Source: Rhabditophanes sp. KR3021 (lineage: Eukaryota; Nematoda; Chromadorea; Rhabditida; Alloionematidae). From it: DNA of 64,000 nt. The notes beneath the pieces are model-generated. The model was not told where the DNA came from. It searched no databases and saw only the letters and a program-made list of their open reading frames with translations. A program made the translations under genes and the position numbers. The stretch covers positions 434,001-498,000 of the forward strand of contig CAUJLY010000001.1 in assembly GCA_963281155.1 (NCBI GenBank), written 5' to 3'. This document shows, one piece after another, positions 33,324-45,740 of this stretch. Every line of letters starts with the position of its first letter. Position 1 is the stretch's first letter.

Positions 33324-36300
33324 TTAATCACTATCCTCGATCGTAATCACAATAGGTTCCCTCTTTTGCTTATTCCTGACTTTCAACTGGTCCTGGATAC
33401 TGAGCATAAGGTTTGCGACATCATAGAAATTATAATAGTAAATCGACTTAGACATCGAGTAGTCCTCTTTTTTGATTTCATTATAAACGGGACAACTAAC
33501 GTTATGACAAGATCCTTTCTCGATGTCTTGGGTAAAAGAAGCCCCCTTGCAGTTGCGGCATTCCTTTTGATACAAGCTTTTGAATTGGATGCTTTTTGAG
33601 ATGGCGGTTGTAGTTGTCATCTACCCTTGCTTTGTATCTGATACATTCAGTACAAAAATCTTCGATGCCCATCCTGAAACCACACCGATTACACTTCTTT
33701 GGATTGACGATGGGGATCTGGATTTGAAGGTTTACTTTGCACAGAAGCATAATCCTTCTTAGAGCAGGCAGCAATAAGTTCTGGACATAATAGTCGTAAT
33801 TCAAGACGTTGTTCTTGTCTTTGATGAACAGCAAAGGATCCATCACATTTGTAATGATCTTAAGTTGCTTCTTTTTGATAGTGTTCCCAACCGCTTCTGG
33901 CCTCTTGACGACGTACTGGACCCTTTGTCCAAACAGATACCCATAATTCGGATTCACCTTGATTCTTTCTGCTTGCAACTTCTTAGCTGGAATCTGAGAG
34001 TTTGGTGAATAATTTCCACGGAATGAACTCGACATAATAAATTGTTTGAAAGGCACTTTCTCAATTTGATTCAATTTAAATTTCAGATACTCACACCCAA
34101 AATCCACACCTTTTTCAAAGACCAGTTTAATAAACTTTTCATACTCATTTGCAATGAAAGGGCAATTGTCTCTCCTGACAGTTTCGATTCCCTTGGCGTC
34201 AAAGGTGGGGATACGTTGATCTACTGACTCATACGAATAACCGACGTATCTTTTTTTGGTGATCAAAGCACAAGGCATCATAACTTTCTCGAACTTCAAT
34301 TGAACAGGGGGGTGGATTTTGCAAAGTTATTTTCAAAGCTAGCCTTTCACCTATCTCGAAAGCCTTCTTTAAACAACGAGTACCATGGACTCTCACGAAA
34401 ATTGAATCCGTGTCTCCATAAACAATCTCAAGATCAGGCCAAATGTCTTTGCATTCATTTCTGATTGTAAAGCAGGCTCTTTCTAAAGTTTGTCTCCCTT
34501 TTGATACAATTGCATCTGCCACCTCGCAACACGGCATTTTTCCTGTTGCGTTTGCTGATGTGTATCCATAGCTAACATTTGCCAGTAATTTTAAACTCAG
34601 TTGTCTAGCGTCAAGGATCTTGTATAATGGTTTGTTGTGCTTGTACATCTTCATCATAGATTTGATCATAACTCTCGTCTTCAACAAGCCTTCTAAATAA
34701 GCAGGCAAGACTCCTTTTCTGATTTCAGTACCCACAAAAACAGTATCAACTGGAGTGATGTGGACATTTTGTTGGATATTTCCAATCTCACAAACGTCTC
34801 TTACATCCGGACAATACGTCAGCCCACCTAATTTGAAGTTAATCTCAGGAAATGAGTCAGTGATGGGTGTTGTTGCCACATTCCTGACATATTCATTCCA
34901 GTCACTTAATTTACCCAGAACTGTGCTGTAACAATAATTGTAGGCTATCGACATACTGGGGTACAAGGATTGAAAGTCCAATACAATGACTGGATCTCTG
35001 TACAAGTCGGATTTGGGTTCCATGACAAGGGGGGTCGTTTCGGGGGAAGGCATATTCTTTAATTGTTTCAAACTCATCGTTGGAGTTACAAAATTTTGCC
35101 TAAGAGTAGCTCTAAATAACATTGACTCGACACGATATTGGGAACCTCTAGTCAAAGCTTCCTCAAATTGAATTCCATAGACTTTGGCCATTTCAATGGT
35201 CTTGGTCAGTGTGCCTAAAACATTCAAGATCTTGACATTATACTTAGCTTTTGATACCAGATTCTTCAAAATCACAACCTTCTCATACTTGAATCCTTTA
35301 CTCTGGGAAATAGCAAAGATCCTTTCATTAGAATATTTCGGAATGGACACAGACATCAAGTCAAAGACAACATCTTGAAACTCATAAGATCTCAGTTTCG
35401 TGTCTTCTCTAACTATACTCCACACCTCCAAACTGATCCTACCCTCCGGAGCCTTAATCTTGTCAAATTGCTTCGGCAGGACAGGCAACTTTACTTTCGA
35501 CAATTTGGAGACGATATCTGGCATGATTTTCTTGGCTATTTTGATGTAATAGCCCCAAGACTCTCTCTCCATCTCATACCCAACCAACAAATCTGGGTTT
35601 TCTCTCCTCACTATATTCATCACACCATAAATGAGATGACTTTCACTTTCGCACACACTCAAATTCTTGACATCACACTTCTTGACATCCTCATTCTCTA
35701 TAACCTCAGGAATAACTAACAAATACTCTTTGTCGGGAACGGCACTTTGGACACAAATATTTCTATAGATTTGCAATGATACAGCAGCTATTCCGTCACT
35801 TTTGGGATTCGGAGCAGCCTTGTAGATGGTTCTTGGGATGAGTTCCATTGAAATCAAGACCACGTTTGGGATTGCATAGGGTCCTTGGCTTATTTTGGAC
35901 ACTTCCTCTGAAGTTAAGATAGGAGTAAGATCAGGGCAAGGTTTCGCCTTTGGTTTGACGATGGGCTCAAAATAACGGGGGTCATTTTTGTTTGTTGTCA
36001 TTTCTAGGATATCTGCACCACTACCCTTTAAAGTCACCGAATCATCAGGGTGGACCAACAAACCAACTGGACCCACATATCTTCGCGTACACTTAGTTTG
36101 ACCGTCCATTGGGTTAGTTAGGGCTGAGTTGAGGATATAGACTCCACGACATAGTCCAGATAGCTTAGGTCGTTTGGCTTTATGTCTGCAAACTAAGGTT
36201 GATTTGAAAGCAAAGTAGTTTCGTATTTTCCTTTCTGTTCGAGCTTCTTTGATCACCTTGTTGATTTCTTTCATACACTCATCTTTCCTTTTGTCTTCAT

Positions 36301-37749
36301 GTGTCCTGAGCTTCTTTTTTAGTTTAATTGCTCTCCGTACAGCTCTTGACTCTAACTTTTCTTCCTGACTCATATTCTGCTCAGCTTTCTTGAGGCGAGC
36401 TCTTCTGACATTTCGTACCTCCAACCGTCTAGCCAAATTTTCCTCTGGTGTTAATAGTTTCTTTGCTCCTGCCTTTAAGAAATATTCAGAGATCTTGGGC
36501 TGTCTAGCAACATGTTTACTCTCCAACAAACGCCTCTTTTTCCCTTTCTTAACTTTCCTTTTTTTAACTGCGAAATTAGTTAACATCACACTTTTCTTCC
36601 CGCACTTCTTACTATACTTCTTCTTTTCCATCTTTCTTTCATTCTTAAAGCAAACATAATCATTGTTTCTACCTTCGTCGTAAATATCCTTCGTCACATC
36701 TAAATCTTCCCCCACAACACTAGCATCTCCCTCCACTTCATCAACTTCCATTTGGGTGTGGTTGAAGGTGACTGTTTGAGGAAGGTGTTGACTACTAAAC
36801 TGCCTATACTTGTCCCTCAAAGTCCTGATCATCTTCCCAAAATCCCGTACCTTCCTAACTTCATCTTCACACCTAAAAGTCGCCACTTGATCAAAGACAG
36901 GTGGATCTGGTATTTGCGTCCCCAACCTCCGACACCTCTCACCTTCTTCTTCCCAAATCGCTTGAATGCCAGGATTTTGCCTGGTTTCATTCATATCATA
37001 TGCATTCAAAATATCCCCTGCCACAACATCCCCCTCCAAACCTTCGTAAGCAGTTCTTTTGAGGTTGGAAACAAATTGAGGTCTTAGAAAGTCAACATCG
37101 CCTGGCATCCTTTTCTTGCCTCTAGGATCATTTTGATCCCTCAATGGCCTCCACGCAACCTTCTTAAACCTGACCAAATCAAACCCAAAGATATTGAAGT
37201 CAATAAAAAATCTCATAATATAATTAGTATGTCCGCAATAAGGAACCATCATTGCATCCTGATCACCCACACTCTGAAAACCTTCCGAAAAGATTGAACA
37301 AACAAAAGGTTCATTGAAGAAGATCCTTGCATAAGGTGTCTTTGACCGGTAAAAGCCATACATGCTTCTCGTCTTGAGTAGTGTGATGTCGTAGATGTGA
37401 CTGTTTAATCTTTTGTCTGGAAGTAGGGCAGGGGAGGCGGCATTGAGGACTAGTTGCAGTTTGCGTTTTATGTCGGACAGGGCTTGGGGGATGGGAGCGT
37501 CTATGAGTTTGACTATCAAATAAGGCAAAACACCATGTATGTGGAGAACACACTTCAACCCTACAACATTCAAATTACTTAAGTTGGAAATATATTAAAT
37601 TAAGAGGTACCTTCAGCCGTCGTACCATACATACGAATGACGGGAACCTTGTTGGATTTGATTTTGGGGAGACCTTCTATGTCATAGGATGTTGGTTGAG
37701 TGTTATAAGATGAACATTTAAAGTTTCTTATTGCTACATTTTCACTCAT
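33324..37749 (-). CDS. rev-3: DNA polymerase zeta catalytic subunit REV3; two one-base frameshifts
   Basis: Exons 37749-37611 and 37560-33324, about 1457 residues if one base is dropped at each break. This B-family polymerase extends past DNA lesions with REV7. Visible parts: N-terminal GLKCVLHIHGVLPYLIVKL, FFIDFNIFGFDLVRF; a long basic low-complexity middle (residues 300-500); motif A DFQSLYPSMSIAYNYC (about 909), motif B RQLSLKLLANVSYGYTSAN (about 1033), motif C YGDTDSIF (about 1096), TKKRYVGYSYE and KGIETVRRDNCP; then CysA (KCNRCGF..FCTECI) and CysB (CRNCKG..CHNVSCP), the latter the iron-sulfur site. The frame breaks at a G6 run (34307-34312) and at T5 (33593-33597). Both lie between segments that must be joined, so the gene is very probably real and the breaks suspect. 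The middle is far shorter than in vertebrates. Confidence 0.93.
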
Positions 37750-39622
37750 CTTTAAAAGAAAGAGATCTAATGGAAGGTAATGGTGATCTGAATGAAGTTA
37801 TATTTTAAATGTAAAAAGAAAGGATGTGAGTGTGGATTGAGTCGGTTTTTAAATAAAGTGGAATATTAATAATGAAGTGTCTAGTTTTACCATTTAAGAA
37901 ATAATAAAAGAGATTGGAGGACAACTTTATTAAATGAAACAGTCAAATAAAGATTTGATCCGCAAAGGTATTTAATATATGCAAGACCCATAACGCCTGG
38001 GTTAGAATGGCGATATATTAGATGAATGGTAACGTGTTATCAAGTAATGCAATTGCTTGTTCAGATTACAAAATCGTCAAAAGTCGCTTGCTATATATAG
38101 TGGCTTGGTAGCATCATGTCGACAAAGTTTGGGGAGAAGAAATGTGTTGGTAAGGTGTGTCTTGAGAGAAGAAGTAGAGCAGATTAATCTTACCACTTGG
38201 AAACGTTTTGTGAGAAAGGCAAGTTTAATTAGTGGATGGAATAGTTTGAAATGTTGATGTGTCAGTTAAAGAGTTTAAATGAACTTTGTCAAATAATCCA
38301 CGGGCAATTTGTAATGATACTTAGCCAAAACATCTGTCTTATGCATTTATGTGCAACTGTATGTATCAGTCTGTTTTAGAATGTCCAAAACATTATTAAT
38401 ATGATTGATGAAAAGACAAATGAAAAATAATTCGAATAGTAAAATTTATTTATTCCAAATGTGAGCTTTGATTAAGCCATCATTTTTATTGAAAAATGAG
38501 TTTGTCTTCTCGTTAATGAAATGTAAATAGTAAAAAGTACATTCCAGCTTAAATATAAAGACGGTATTAAGTGTGGGCTTGTATTAAAGTTACAGAATAG
38601 TAATTTACTAAGCTTGTCACTCAAAATTAATACCAGCAATAGTATAGAATGTGTTTGAATTTACAGTTCAAAGGTGATAAAGTATGCCATTTTGACAATA
38701 TCAAAGGGTGACATAAAGAAAAGTAGAATTTTTACAATACAGTATCCAGCATTCTTTGGCAGAAGTGGTAGTTTTGCTTTTAGTTCATTGACTTCTCCTA
38801 ATCCGGAAGGTCGACCATTTTTTCCTATTTCATTGAGGCCTGGTGTGTCTAATATAGTGTGTCATCATGGCAAGGCTTCAATGGTAAAGAAAAAGTTGGA
38901 GTAAGTTTGTTTGGCTGGTTTTAATCATTCTTTTCTTAACAACACGTTAAATAATATGTATCAAGAAAAAGTGACATTAAAATCGAAACGAATCATGATT
39001 TAAAACAATTAGTTACGTCCTTTAGAATGCATGAGTTTGGCAGGGAAGCAAATATCTCCGAAATATTATAGAGGCTTTTGAGAATATCAGAAAATTGTAC
39101 AATAGGTATTTATTGAAGTTAATAAAGAAGAAACTGCACGGCAATAGCCATATTTTTTGTTGAAGCAAGTATGCGTTATTGACATTATCTACCAATTACT
39201 GTTAAACTGACTATTCCTTTTTATACTTCATTCTTAGATTTGATACTAATATTATATTTAATGGCCTGTATACTCAACAAATGAGTCAGGACTCTTAACA
39301 AAGACACGGTGAAATGGTTTGTTCAATTTGAAGCACACAAATTATATGTTTCGTGTTAAAAAGTATATTCAAAATGAGATTTTAGGAGACACAGCTAAAT
39401 TAAACAGGTGACATATCATATTAGTTTTATCATTTATAAACAGAATTGACTTCTAAATTTGAATTTATTATATTTTAAAGTTACATAAGTTATCATTACT
39501 TGTCATTTGTTTCTTAGAACCTTAAAGGGCAATTTAAGTTAATATGTAATCTAATAAATTGAACAATAATTAAACAAAATTAGTCCAATTCTCAACAAAG
39601 AATCTGCATTTCAACTTTAAAC
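37750..39622. other. spacer with two unassigned coding-like stretches
   Basis: Plus-strand 38057-38257 reads as a 66-residue basic chain (REEVEQINLTTWKRFVRKAS) without an ATG. Plus-strand 38667-38900 is flanked by a good acceptor (TTACAG) and donor (GTAAGT) and reads SFAFSSLTSPNPEGRPFFP, like an internal exon; I could not attach it to a gene or family. The rest is AT-rich with nothing visible. Confidence 0.3.
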
Positions 39623-40695
39623 ATGGAAACGAATGGACGCAATTTGATAGAAAGAATTCAAGAAACATTACCGTTTATTACTGTATATGTCACCATTTAT
39701 CAACTTGTGATACAAACAATCCTTTTGTGCATTAATTTATTCATGCAATTATCTATAATATATGTGATACTTTTAAATATAAGGACTGATTCTATTTTTC
39801 GCTCAAACTTTTACATTTATGTAATTGTTGAAGGTTTCTTTTTTATGTCCGATGTTTTGGCTTCGTATGTTGTGCATTATTTGGTGCTGTTTCCTCCATT
39901 TGCAGTTTTGCTTGATCGGAGACGAAGTCCGGATTGGTTTAAATTTATTTATATCTTCACTGGTCTCAAATTCTTTATAAGTCCTATCATTGTCTTTTTA
40001 TTTTCATTAAATAGATTTTTCGCTACTGTATTCATTTACAAAGATTATCAGGTAAGAGAAAATTGAGTGGTGTTATAAGGTTTTTTTAGAACTCCAAATA
40101 TGTGTTGTGGAGTTCATTAATAATGTTAATAGTGGTTCCATTGTATTTCACATACTATATGGTATTTTCAGTTTATGACTTATATTTGTTAGAAGACTAC
40201 ACAACCAATTATTGTGTAGCCTTTGCTTCATCTATCCTTCCTCCAAAATGGTATGTGGGTTGGCAATTCCCCAAGAGTCAAATCAACGTAACAATATTTT
40301 TTGCAAGTCTACAATTACTTTTGAATCTAATGACTACTATTCGTCTAATTCAATTTTACCACAAAAATGTAAGCCTGTCTAAATGTAATGGAATAGAAAT
40401 CAAATTAGCCTTCTACGCTATTTGTACATTTATCCTTCAATTAATTGATATCGCATTTATATATTTACTCCAACAACATATGAATGACCAAGACCAGACA
40501 ATCGTAAATTTAATGTACAGTTGGATATTACCTAGACAAAATATTTTCATGTTTTTAAATTGTATTTGGTTGCCACTATTCAGTGAAAAATTACGAAAAA
40601 GTTTAAAACTGCAATATAAGATTGCTCTGAATGGTACGAATAACTCCATTAGACTTAATCAAATTCAAGTTGGTGGGAAAAGAAATTTTAAATAA
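39623..40695 (+). CDS. tandem 7TM receptor 1 (Srg-superfamily-like)
   Basis: Exons 39623-40051 and 40090-40695 give 344 residues with seven hydrophobic segments. Family features shared by the array are IQ(E/K)xxPFITVYVTxYQL at the N-terminus, RSNFYIYVIVEGF after TM1, HYLVLFPPF, FISPIIVFLFSLNR in TM3-4, the extracellular EDYTTNY and PKQN-type TM7 entry (LPRQNIFMFLNCIWLPLFSEK). The intron follows YQ/N. The layout is that of nematode Srg-superfamily chemoreceptors (srg, sru, srv, srx or related); I cannot fix the class. A sensory plasma-membrane role is inferred. Confidence 0.78.
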
Positions 40696-40948
40696 AATAT
40701 AGTTTCAATTTACGTAATAAACATATGATTAGCATTAATTTAGTTGAAAGTAGTGTGTAAAGTATAAACGTCCCATTAAGGTTGATGTAATGGCAAATTA
40801 TAATGAAACATCTAGCCAATAATTTTTATGGAATTATTGCAAAATTGGTATGATTTGTGTAATTAGCATTAGAGTTAAGGTGTTATTAAAACTATTGCAA
40901 TTCCAAAAATAAAAATTTGTAAAGTCAAATTTATTTGTCTATTTTGCG

Positions 40949-42043
40949 ATGGAAAATCCTACTCGAAATTTGATAGAAAGAATTCAAGAAAGAGTATTTT
41001 TTGTTACTGTTCACGTAACAATTTATCAGCTGATTCTACAAATAATACTTTTATGTATTAATGTATGCATCCAATTATCTATTCTTCATGTCATCTTAGT
41101 AAGTATGAGAACAGAAAAAATCTTTCGTACACTATTTTATGTTTATGTAGTCATTGAGGGATTTGCTGTTCTGCTTAGTACATTATCAGGTTTTTTCATC
41201 CATTATTTGGTGCTGTTTCCATCATATGCTGCTTTGTTTGATCCTAATCAAAATCTTGAAGTTTTTAAATGCCTATATATTATCACCGCATGGAAAGTAT
41301 TCATAAGCCCACTAATTATAGCTTTAATCTCCATAAATAGATGCATCGCTACAACATTTATTTACAAAAATTATCAAGTAAGTGATGAATAAAAATGGTG
41401 ACGACTTAATTACTTGCATGATTCTTAGAACTCAAAATATGTGTTGTCGTTTTCGATAATCTTGTTAATAGCAATTCCAATATGCAGCACCTATTTCCTG
41501 TGGTATGGAAAATTCGTTTTATATTTAATCGAGGATTACACAACCAATTATTTCGTCATTTATGCCTCAAGTATCCCAACACCGGAATGGCATCGAGGTT
41601 GGAGGTTTAGTGAAAATCAAATTTACTGTACAGCATTACTTTCAATCATTCAATTAATTTTCAATCTAATAACAATCTTTCGCCTAGTGCAAATTCAAAT
41701 ATACCATAAAAGTTTGAAACTTATCAAAGCTTATAGGAGAGAAATTAAATTAGCTTTTTATTCTTTTTGTATCTTCTTCATTCAGCTAATTGATATTACT
41801 ATTGTTTATTATTGTAACTATTTTATTTACAAGCATACTGACCAAACTATTGCTAATATATTGTACAGCTGGACATTTCCAAAGGAAAACATTGAAATGC
41901 TCTTAAACAATATTTGGCTTTTGTTTTTTAGTGAAAAGTTATTCAAAAGTTTAAAATTGCAATATAATTTATCATTAAAAAAGACAAATAACTTACATAG
42001 ACGTAATCATATTAAAATTGCTACTCCAATAATTGATAAGTAA
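40949..42043 (+). CDS. tandem 7TM receptor 2 (Srg-superfamily-like)
   Basis: Exons 40949-41377 and 41429-42043 give 347 residues. It is the closest sister of receptor 1: the start NPTRNLIERIQE, HYLVLFPSYAALFD, SPLIIALISINR, EDYTTNYFV and FPKENIEMLLNNIWLLFFSEK align without gaps of note, and the intron is in the same position with the same phase. It begins only 250 bases after receptor 1 ends. The intact frame suggests a working receptor. Confidence 0.78.
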
Positions 42044-42378
42044 AATGATTTTAAATTGCCGTGTTTTGTGTTTTCTTGGTAAATTTGAGGTGTAATAAAT
42101 AAAATGTTAAAAGTTTGGTTTGAAGTAATTGATGAGATTAATTTATTTTGGAACTAATCTATAATTGTACAGGTTGCTTACGATTAATTTAATTTACTAA
42201 TTAATTTTCAAATGAGATATGCATCACCTTTTAATAAATTTTCTCAAGATCGCTCTTCCTTCGGAACCCTTTCTTTGACCAAGATATCGCTTCATTTAAT
42301 CTTATTTTTTAAAGCCCAACATGAGATTGATAGTCAGAAATCAAAACTTGTTTTATTAAACCAATTCATCCATTGGTC

Positions 42379-42909
42379 ATGATATTTTCTATAGTTAAAA
42401 TATTTGCAACGACGCTACTTTTGATTGGCTTCTCTATTTTTATTTTCAAATCAAGGCAACAAGTGTATGAAACAAATCAAAACTCCTTCTATGTGTGTTC
42501 CATGCACTTAATTGTCGACAAAAGTCTATACAACGAAGGATTTAATAGATACAGAAATATATTTTCGCAAAAAGCAGCAGATAACATAACCTATGAAGTG
42601 CTAGACAATCATATGGTTCAATTGAATGCCGTTTTCAATAAAATGAAATTTAAGGATTACAAAGGAATATACTTTAACCATACAAACATTTCACTTTTCT
42701 CGCCAATGTCATATGAGGCAAAACGTTCAATGTATGATTTTGAAAAACATAGGGACAATTTTTATTGCATACCATGCGAAGTTATACCAAACTTAGAAGA
42801 GTATTCCAACAAAATGAGTAGATTTAATCATAATGGATTTTGTCTTAAATACGTCTTTACCCGATATAGATCTAAGCAATACCAAAGCAAAACCACTCTC
42901 CCCAAGTAA
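42379..42909 (+). CDS. single-pass membrane or secreted protein of unknown family
   Basis: The ATG at 42379 starts an N-terminal hydrophobic segment (VKIFATTLLLIGFSIFIF) typical of a type II anchor, then a soluble chain with Cys (FYVCSMHLIVDKSLYN, then FYCIPCEVIPNLEEY) and N-glycosylation sites (NHTNIS). The frame ends at 42909. The neighbouring frame to 43096 also reads like protein (TSLPDIDLSNTKAKPLSPS), and one T fewer in the TTTT near 42837 would extend the chain to about 238 residues, so the C-terminus is uncertain. It interrupts the receptor array. The beginning recalls nematode GT92-type proteins, but no catalytic motif is seen and I do not assign it. Confidence 0.5.
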   Translation: MIFSIVKIFATTLLLIGFSIFIFKSRQQVYETNQNSFYVCSMHLIVDKSLYNEGFNRYRNIFSQKAADNITYEVLDNHMVQLNAVFNKMKFKDYKGIYFNHTNISLFSPMSYEAKRSMYDFEKHRDNFYCIPCEVIPNLEEYSNKMSRFNHNGFCLKYVFTRYRSKQYQSKTTLPK

Positions 42910-43309
42910 AAGATTCGGAACAGGTGAAAGATTAGAAAGAAGTTTTGAATCCAAAAAAATTGATTCTGTCGACAATGGTGGAATATGTTCTGAGTATGTA
43001 AGATATAAAATTAAACTAAATTTGAATTTAAGAATGCAAAAGAACAGTATTTCGAACACGAATACAAATGTATTAATACGTAACCAGACGGTTTGAATAA
43101 AAAAGTGCTTTTGATATTAAGAAATAAGACTTTGCAACAGACTTGCTTATAAGCCTAACAAGGGTTAATCATTTATTATCCATACACGTGATATTTCATA
43201 AATTCAAAGACTTGTTTAAATTAAAAATTTACCTAGAGTTGCATCAACTGTTTTTCGGATTTATTACATATTAAATTTCCAAAAAATATTGCTTTATTTA
43301 ATATAAGCC

Positions 43310-44383
43310 ATGAATAATGCTACATTAATAGAGCAAATTCAATGGTACCTTCCTTTCATAACAGTCTATGTAAATACATCCCAATTAAGCATCCAATTGT
43401 TTATTGTTGCTATTAATTTGATCGTGCAAATTTCAATCATTAGAGTTATAATCGTAAACTACAAAACCAAATCTCAACTTGTTCAAATTTTTACATTTAT
43501 CTTTTAATTGATGGTTTCGTAGTTTTTATTGATATAATAAGTTGTTTTATTGTTTATTACATGCTTTTGTATCCTCCGTATGCTAGTTTGTTTAGAAATC
43601 AAAAATATACATCCGGATACAAGTACTTGTACATTGTTACATGTTGGAAGTATTTTGTCTCTCCGGTAATTGTTTTGCTATTGGCATTTAATAGGATGTG
43701 TTCTGTAACATTTATACATAAGGATGTCATGTAAGTTTTGTTAGAATCAAATAAAAATAAATAAACAAATTTAGAATTCACAAGTTGTTTTATATATTTG
43801 TGCTATATTAATTGCGGTAGTTCCTTTTTACTTTATGTATTTCCTATTTTGGGGAAAAAGTGTTATTTTCCCACTCGAACAATACACAACAAGTAATCAC
43901 ATAGCTTTTACTCAAGCTGTATCAACTCCTGAATGGCATCTATCCTGGGGATTACCATTTGCAAGAGCTCAATTATGGATGACATCTTTTTGTTCCGGTC
44001 TACAATTATTGTTGAACTTAGGCACTGCTTTTCGTCTTATTTATATGAAAGTATACAACAAATCTAGGAATAAAGAAATCAAATTAATCTTCTACGCTTT
44101 TGCTACATTTACAATGCAGTTGATTGACGTGGCTTTTCTGACTACCGCTCATTCCTATATTTATTCTGTAGAGGATCAAACGATTGCTAACTTGTTATTC
44201 TCTTGGATCTTTCCCAAACAAAATCTCATTATGTTCATCAACAATATTTGGTTACCTTTATTCAGTGAAAAAACTAGAGAAGGTTTAGACAAACAGTTTT
44301 CTTTTTTACAAACCTCTAATAATAATGTTTCTACTAATAGTAATTGGGCATCCCCTTCTAGGCTTTTCCAAACAGCATCCTGA
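43310..44383 (+). pseudogene. tandem 7TM receptor 3, broken by two apparent one-base deletions
   Basis: Exon 43310-43730, intron to 43774 and exon 43775-44383 match receptors 1, 2 and 4 throughout: TLIEQIQWYLPFITVYVN, SNFYIYLLIDGFVVF, YYMLLYPPYASLF, SPVIVLLLAFNR, then EQYTTSNHIAF and FPKQNLIMFINNIWLPLFSEK. The frame is lost near 43463 (before CSNFYIY) and again near 43723, just before the donor; each is repaired by adding one base. With two breaks in one gene it may be a true pseudogene, but the many single-base breaks in this window make sequence error equally possible. Confidence 0.65.
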
Positions 44384-44620
44384 GTTCGTCACTTCAATAT
44401 GCATTTGCGTCAATCCCTCTTTTACTTTAATCTAATAGGTCGTAACCAAATAATTATCAAACAAATAATCATATTAAACAGGCCAGTAAAACCAATAAGT
44501 TAAAAGTAAAAAAGCTAATTGGATTTTCACAAAATCGGTGCAACGTGTAGTATAATACGATACTACTAAATATAAAATTCAGTCATTTTTAAACATTAAC
44601 CTAACTTTATTTTTATAAAA

Positions 44621-45740
44621 ATGGAAGACAACTATGGAGATCAGATAATTCAAATACAAAAATATGCACCCTTCTTAACAGTTTATGTAACCTCATATCA
44701 ACTTGCTTTTCAATTGTATATTTTAGTATTAAATCTAATTATTCAAATATCAATAATTAAGGTAATTTTATCGAATTTCAAGGCAGGCTCTATTTTCAGA
44801 TCAAATTTTTATATTTACATTCTAATAGATGGATTTGTTTATATAATTGATGTTGTTATGACATTTTTTTGCCACTACATGACTTTGTATCCTCCATTCG
44901 TTAAAACATTGATACATCATCATAAGCCTTATGCGATATTGCAAGGTTTGTATGCTATTTGTGCTATTAAATGGTTTTTCTCCCCTGTTATGGTTTCTTT
45001 ATTAGCTGGCAACAGGTTGAGTTCAACTTTGTTTATTCATGGTGAATATCATGTAAGTTTCAACGCCAATTATTTATTAATTCACATTAATTTAGAATTC
45101 AAAATTTGTCCTGGTCTTTTCAATTGTTCTACTCATAGCTATTCCAACATACTGCATATACTACATGCCTTTTGGCACTTTGGGTATGTATGAATTAGAG
45201 AAATATACGACAAATAACATAACTGTTTATGCTACTGGAATAGATCCACCACCTTGGTACCCAGGAATGAAATTTTCAGATGGCCAATACAATGTTACAT
45301 TAATCTTCGCAATTCTTCAATTGTGCTTGAACGTTGTAACTTCACTACGCTTACTTTACGTCAAGTTTAACAAAAATTCTGTATCAACTTCCCATTCAAC
45401 AAGAAGCAAAAGAGAAATAAAGCTGGCCGTCTATGCATTCTTGACTTTTTTAATCCAAGTAATGGATATTGCATACTTGCACTATACTAATTACTTAATC
45501 TACAATGTAGACGATCAAACACTTGCTAATTTGTTTTTTAGCTGGTTGTTTCCAAAGCAAAACTTAATCATGTTCTTCAATAATGTTTGGCTGCCTATGT
45601 TTAGTGAAAAAATTAGAATTGGCTTAAAGAAACAATTTAACATAACGGCTGGCAATGTTGTGCAAATTAAATTCTCTACTAGTAAAAGTCATAGGCAAAT
45701 AAATAGAACTACTCGCAACATTATTAATACGATTAATTGA
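44621..45740 (+). CDS. tandem 7TM receptor 4 (Srg-superfamily-like)
   Basis: Exons 44621-45052 and 45096-45740 give 358 residues. Array signatures are intact: IQIQKYAPFLTVYVTSYQL, FRSNFYIYILIDGFVYI, CHYMTLYPPF, FSPVMVSLLAGNR, LEKYTTNNITVYATG and FPKQNLIMFFNNVWLPMFSEK. The intron comes after EYH/N, the place used by the other copies. The third intracellular region carries a Ser/Arg-rich insert (STSHSTRSKRE) absent from copies 1 and 2. It is nearer receptor 3 than receptors 1 and 2. Confidence 0.78.

Noticed and set aside
33550..33625. A 61-base intron as an explanation of the second REV3 frame change
   Set aside because: It would remove nearly all of the linker between the CysA and CysB modules, leaving about 6 residues where other REV3 proteins have roughly 27.
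35375..37087. Several plus-strand open frames of 60-114 codons within the REV3 exon
   Set aside because: All lie antisense to a clearly conserved polymerase reading and have no recognisable motif.
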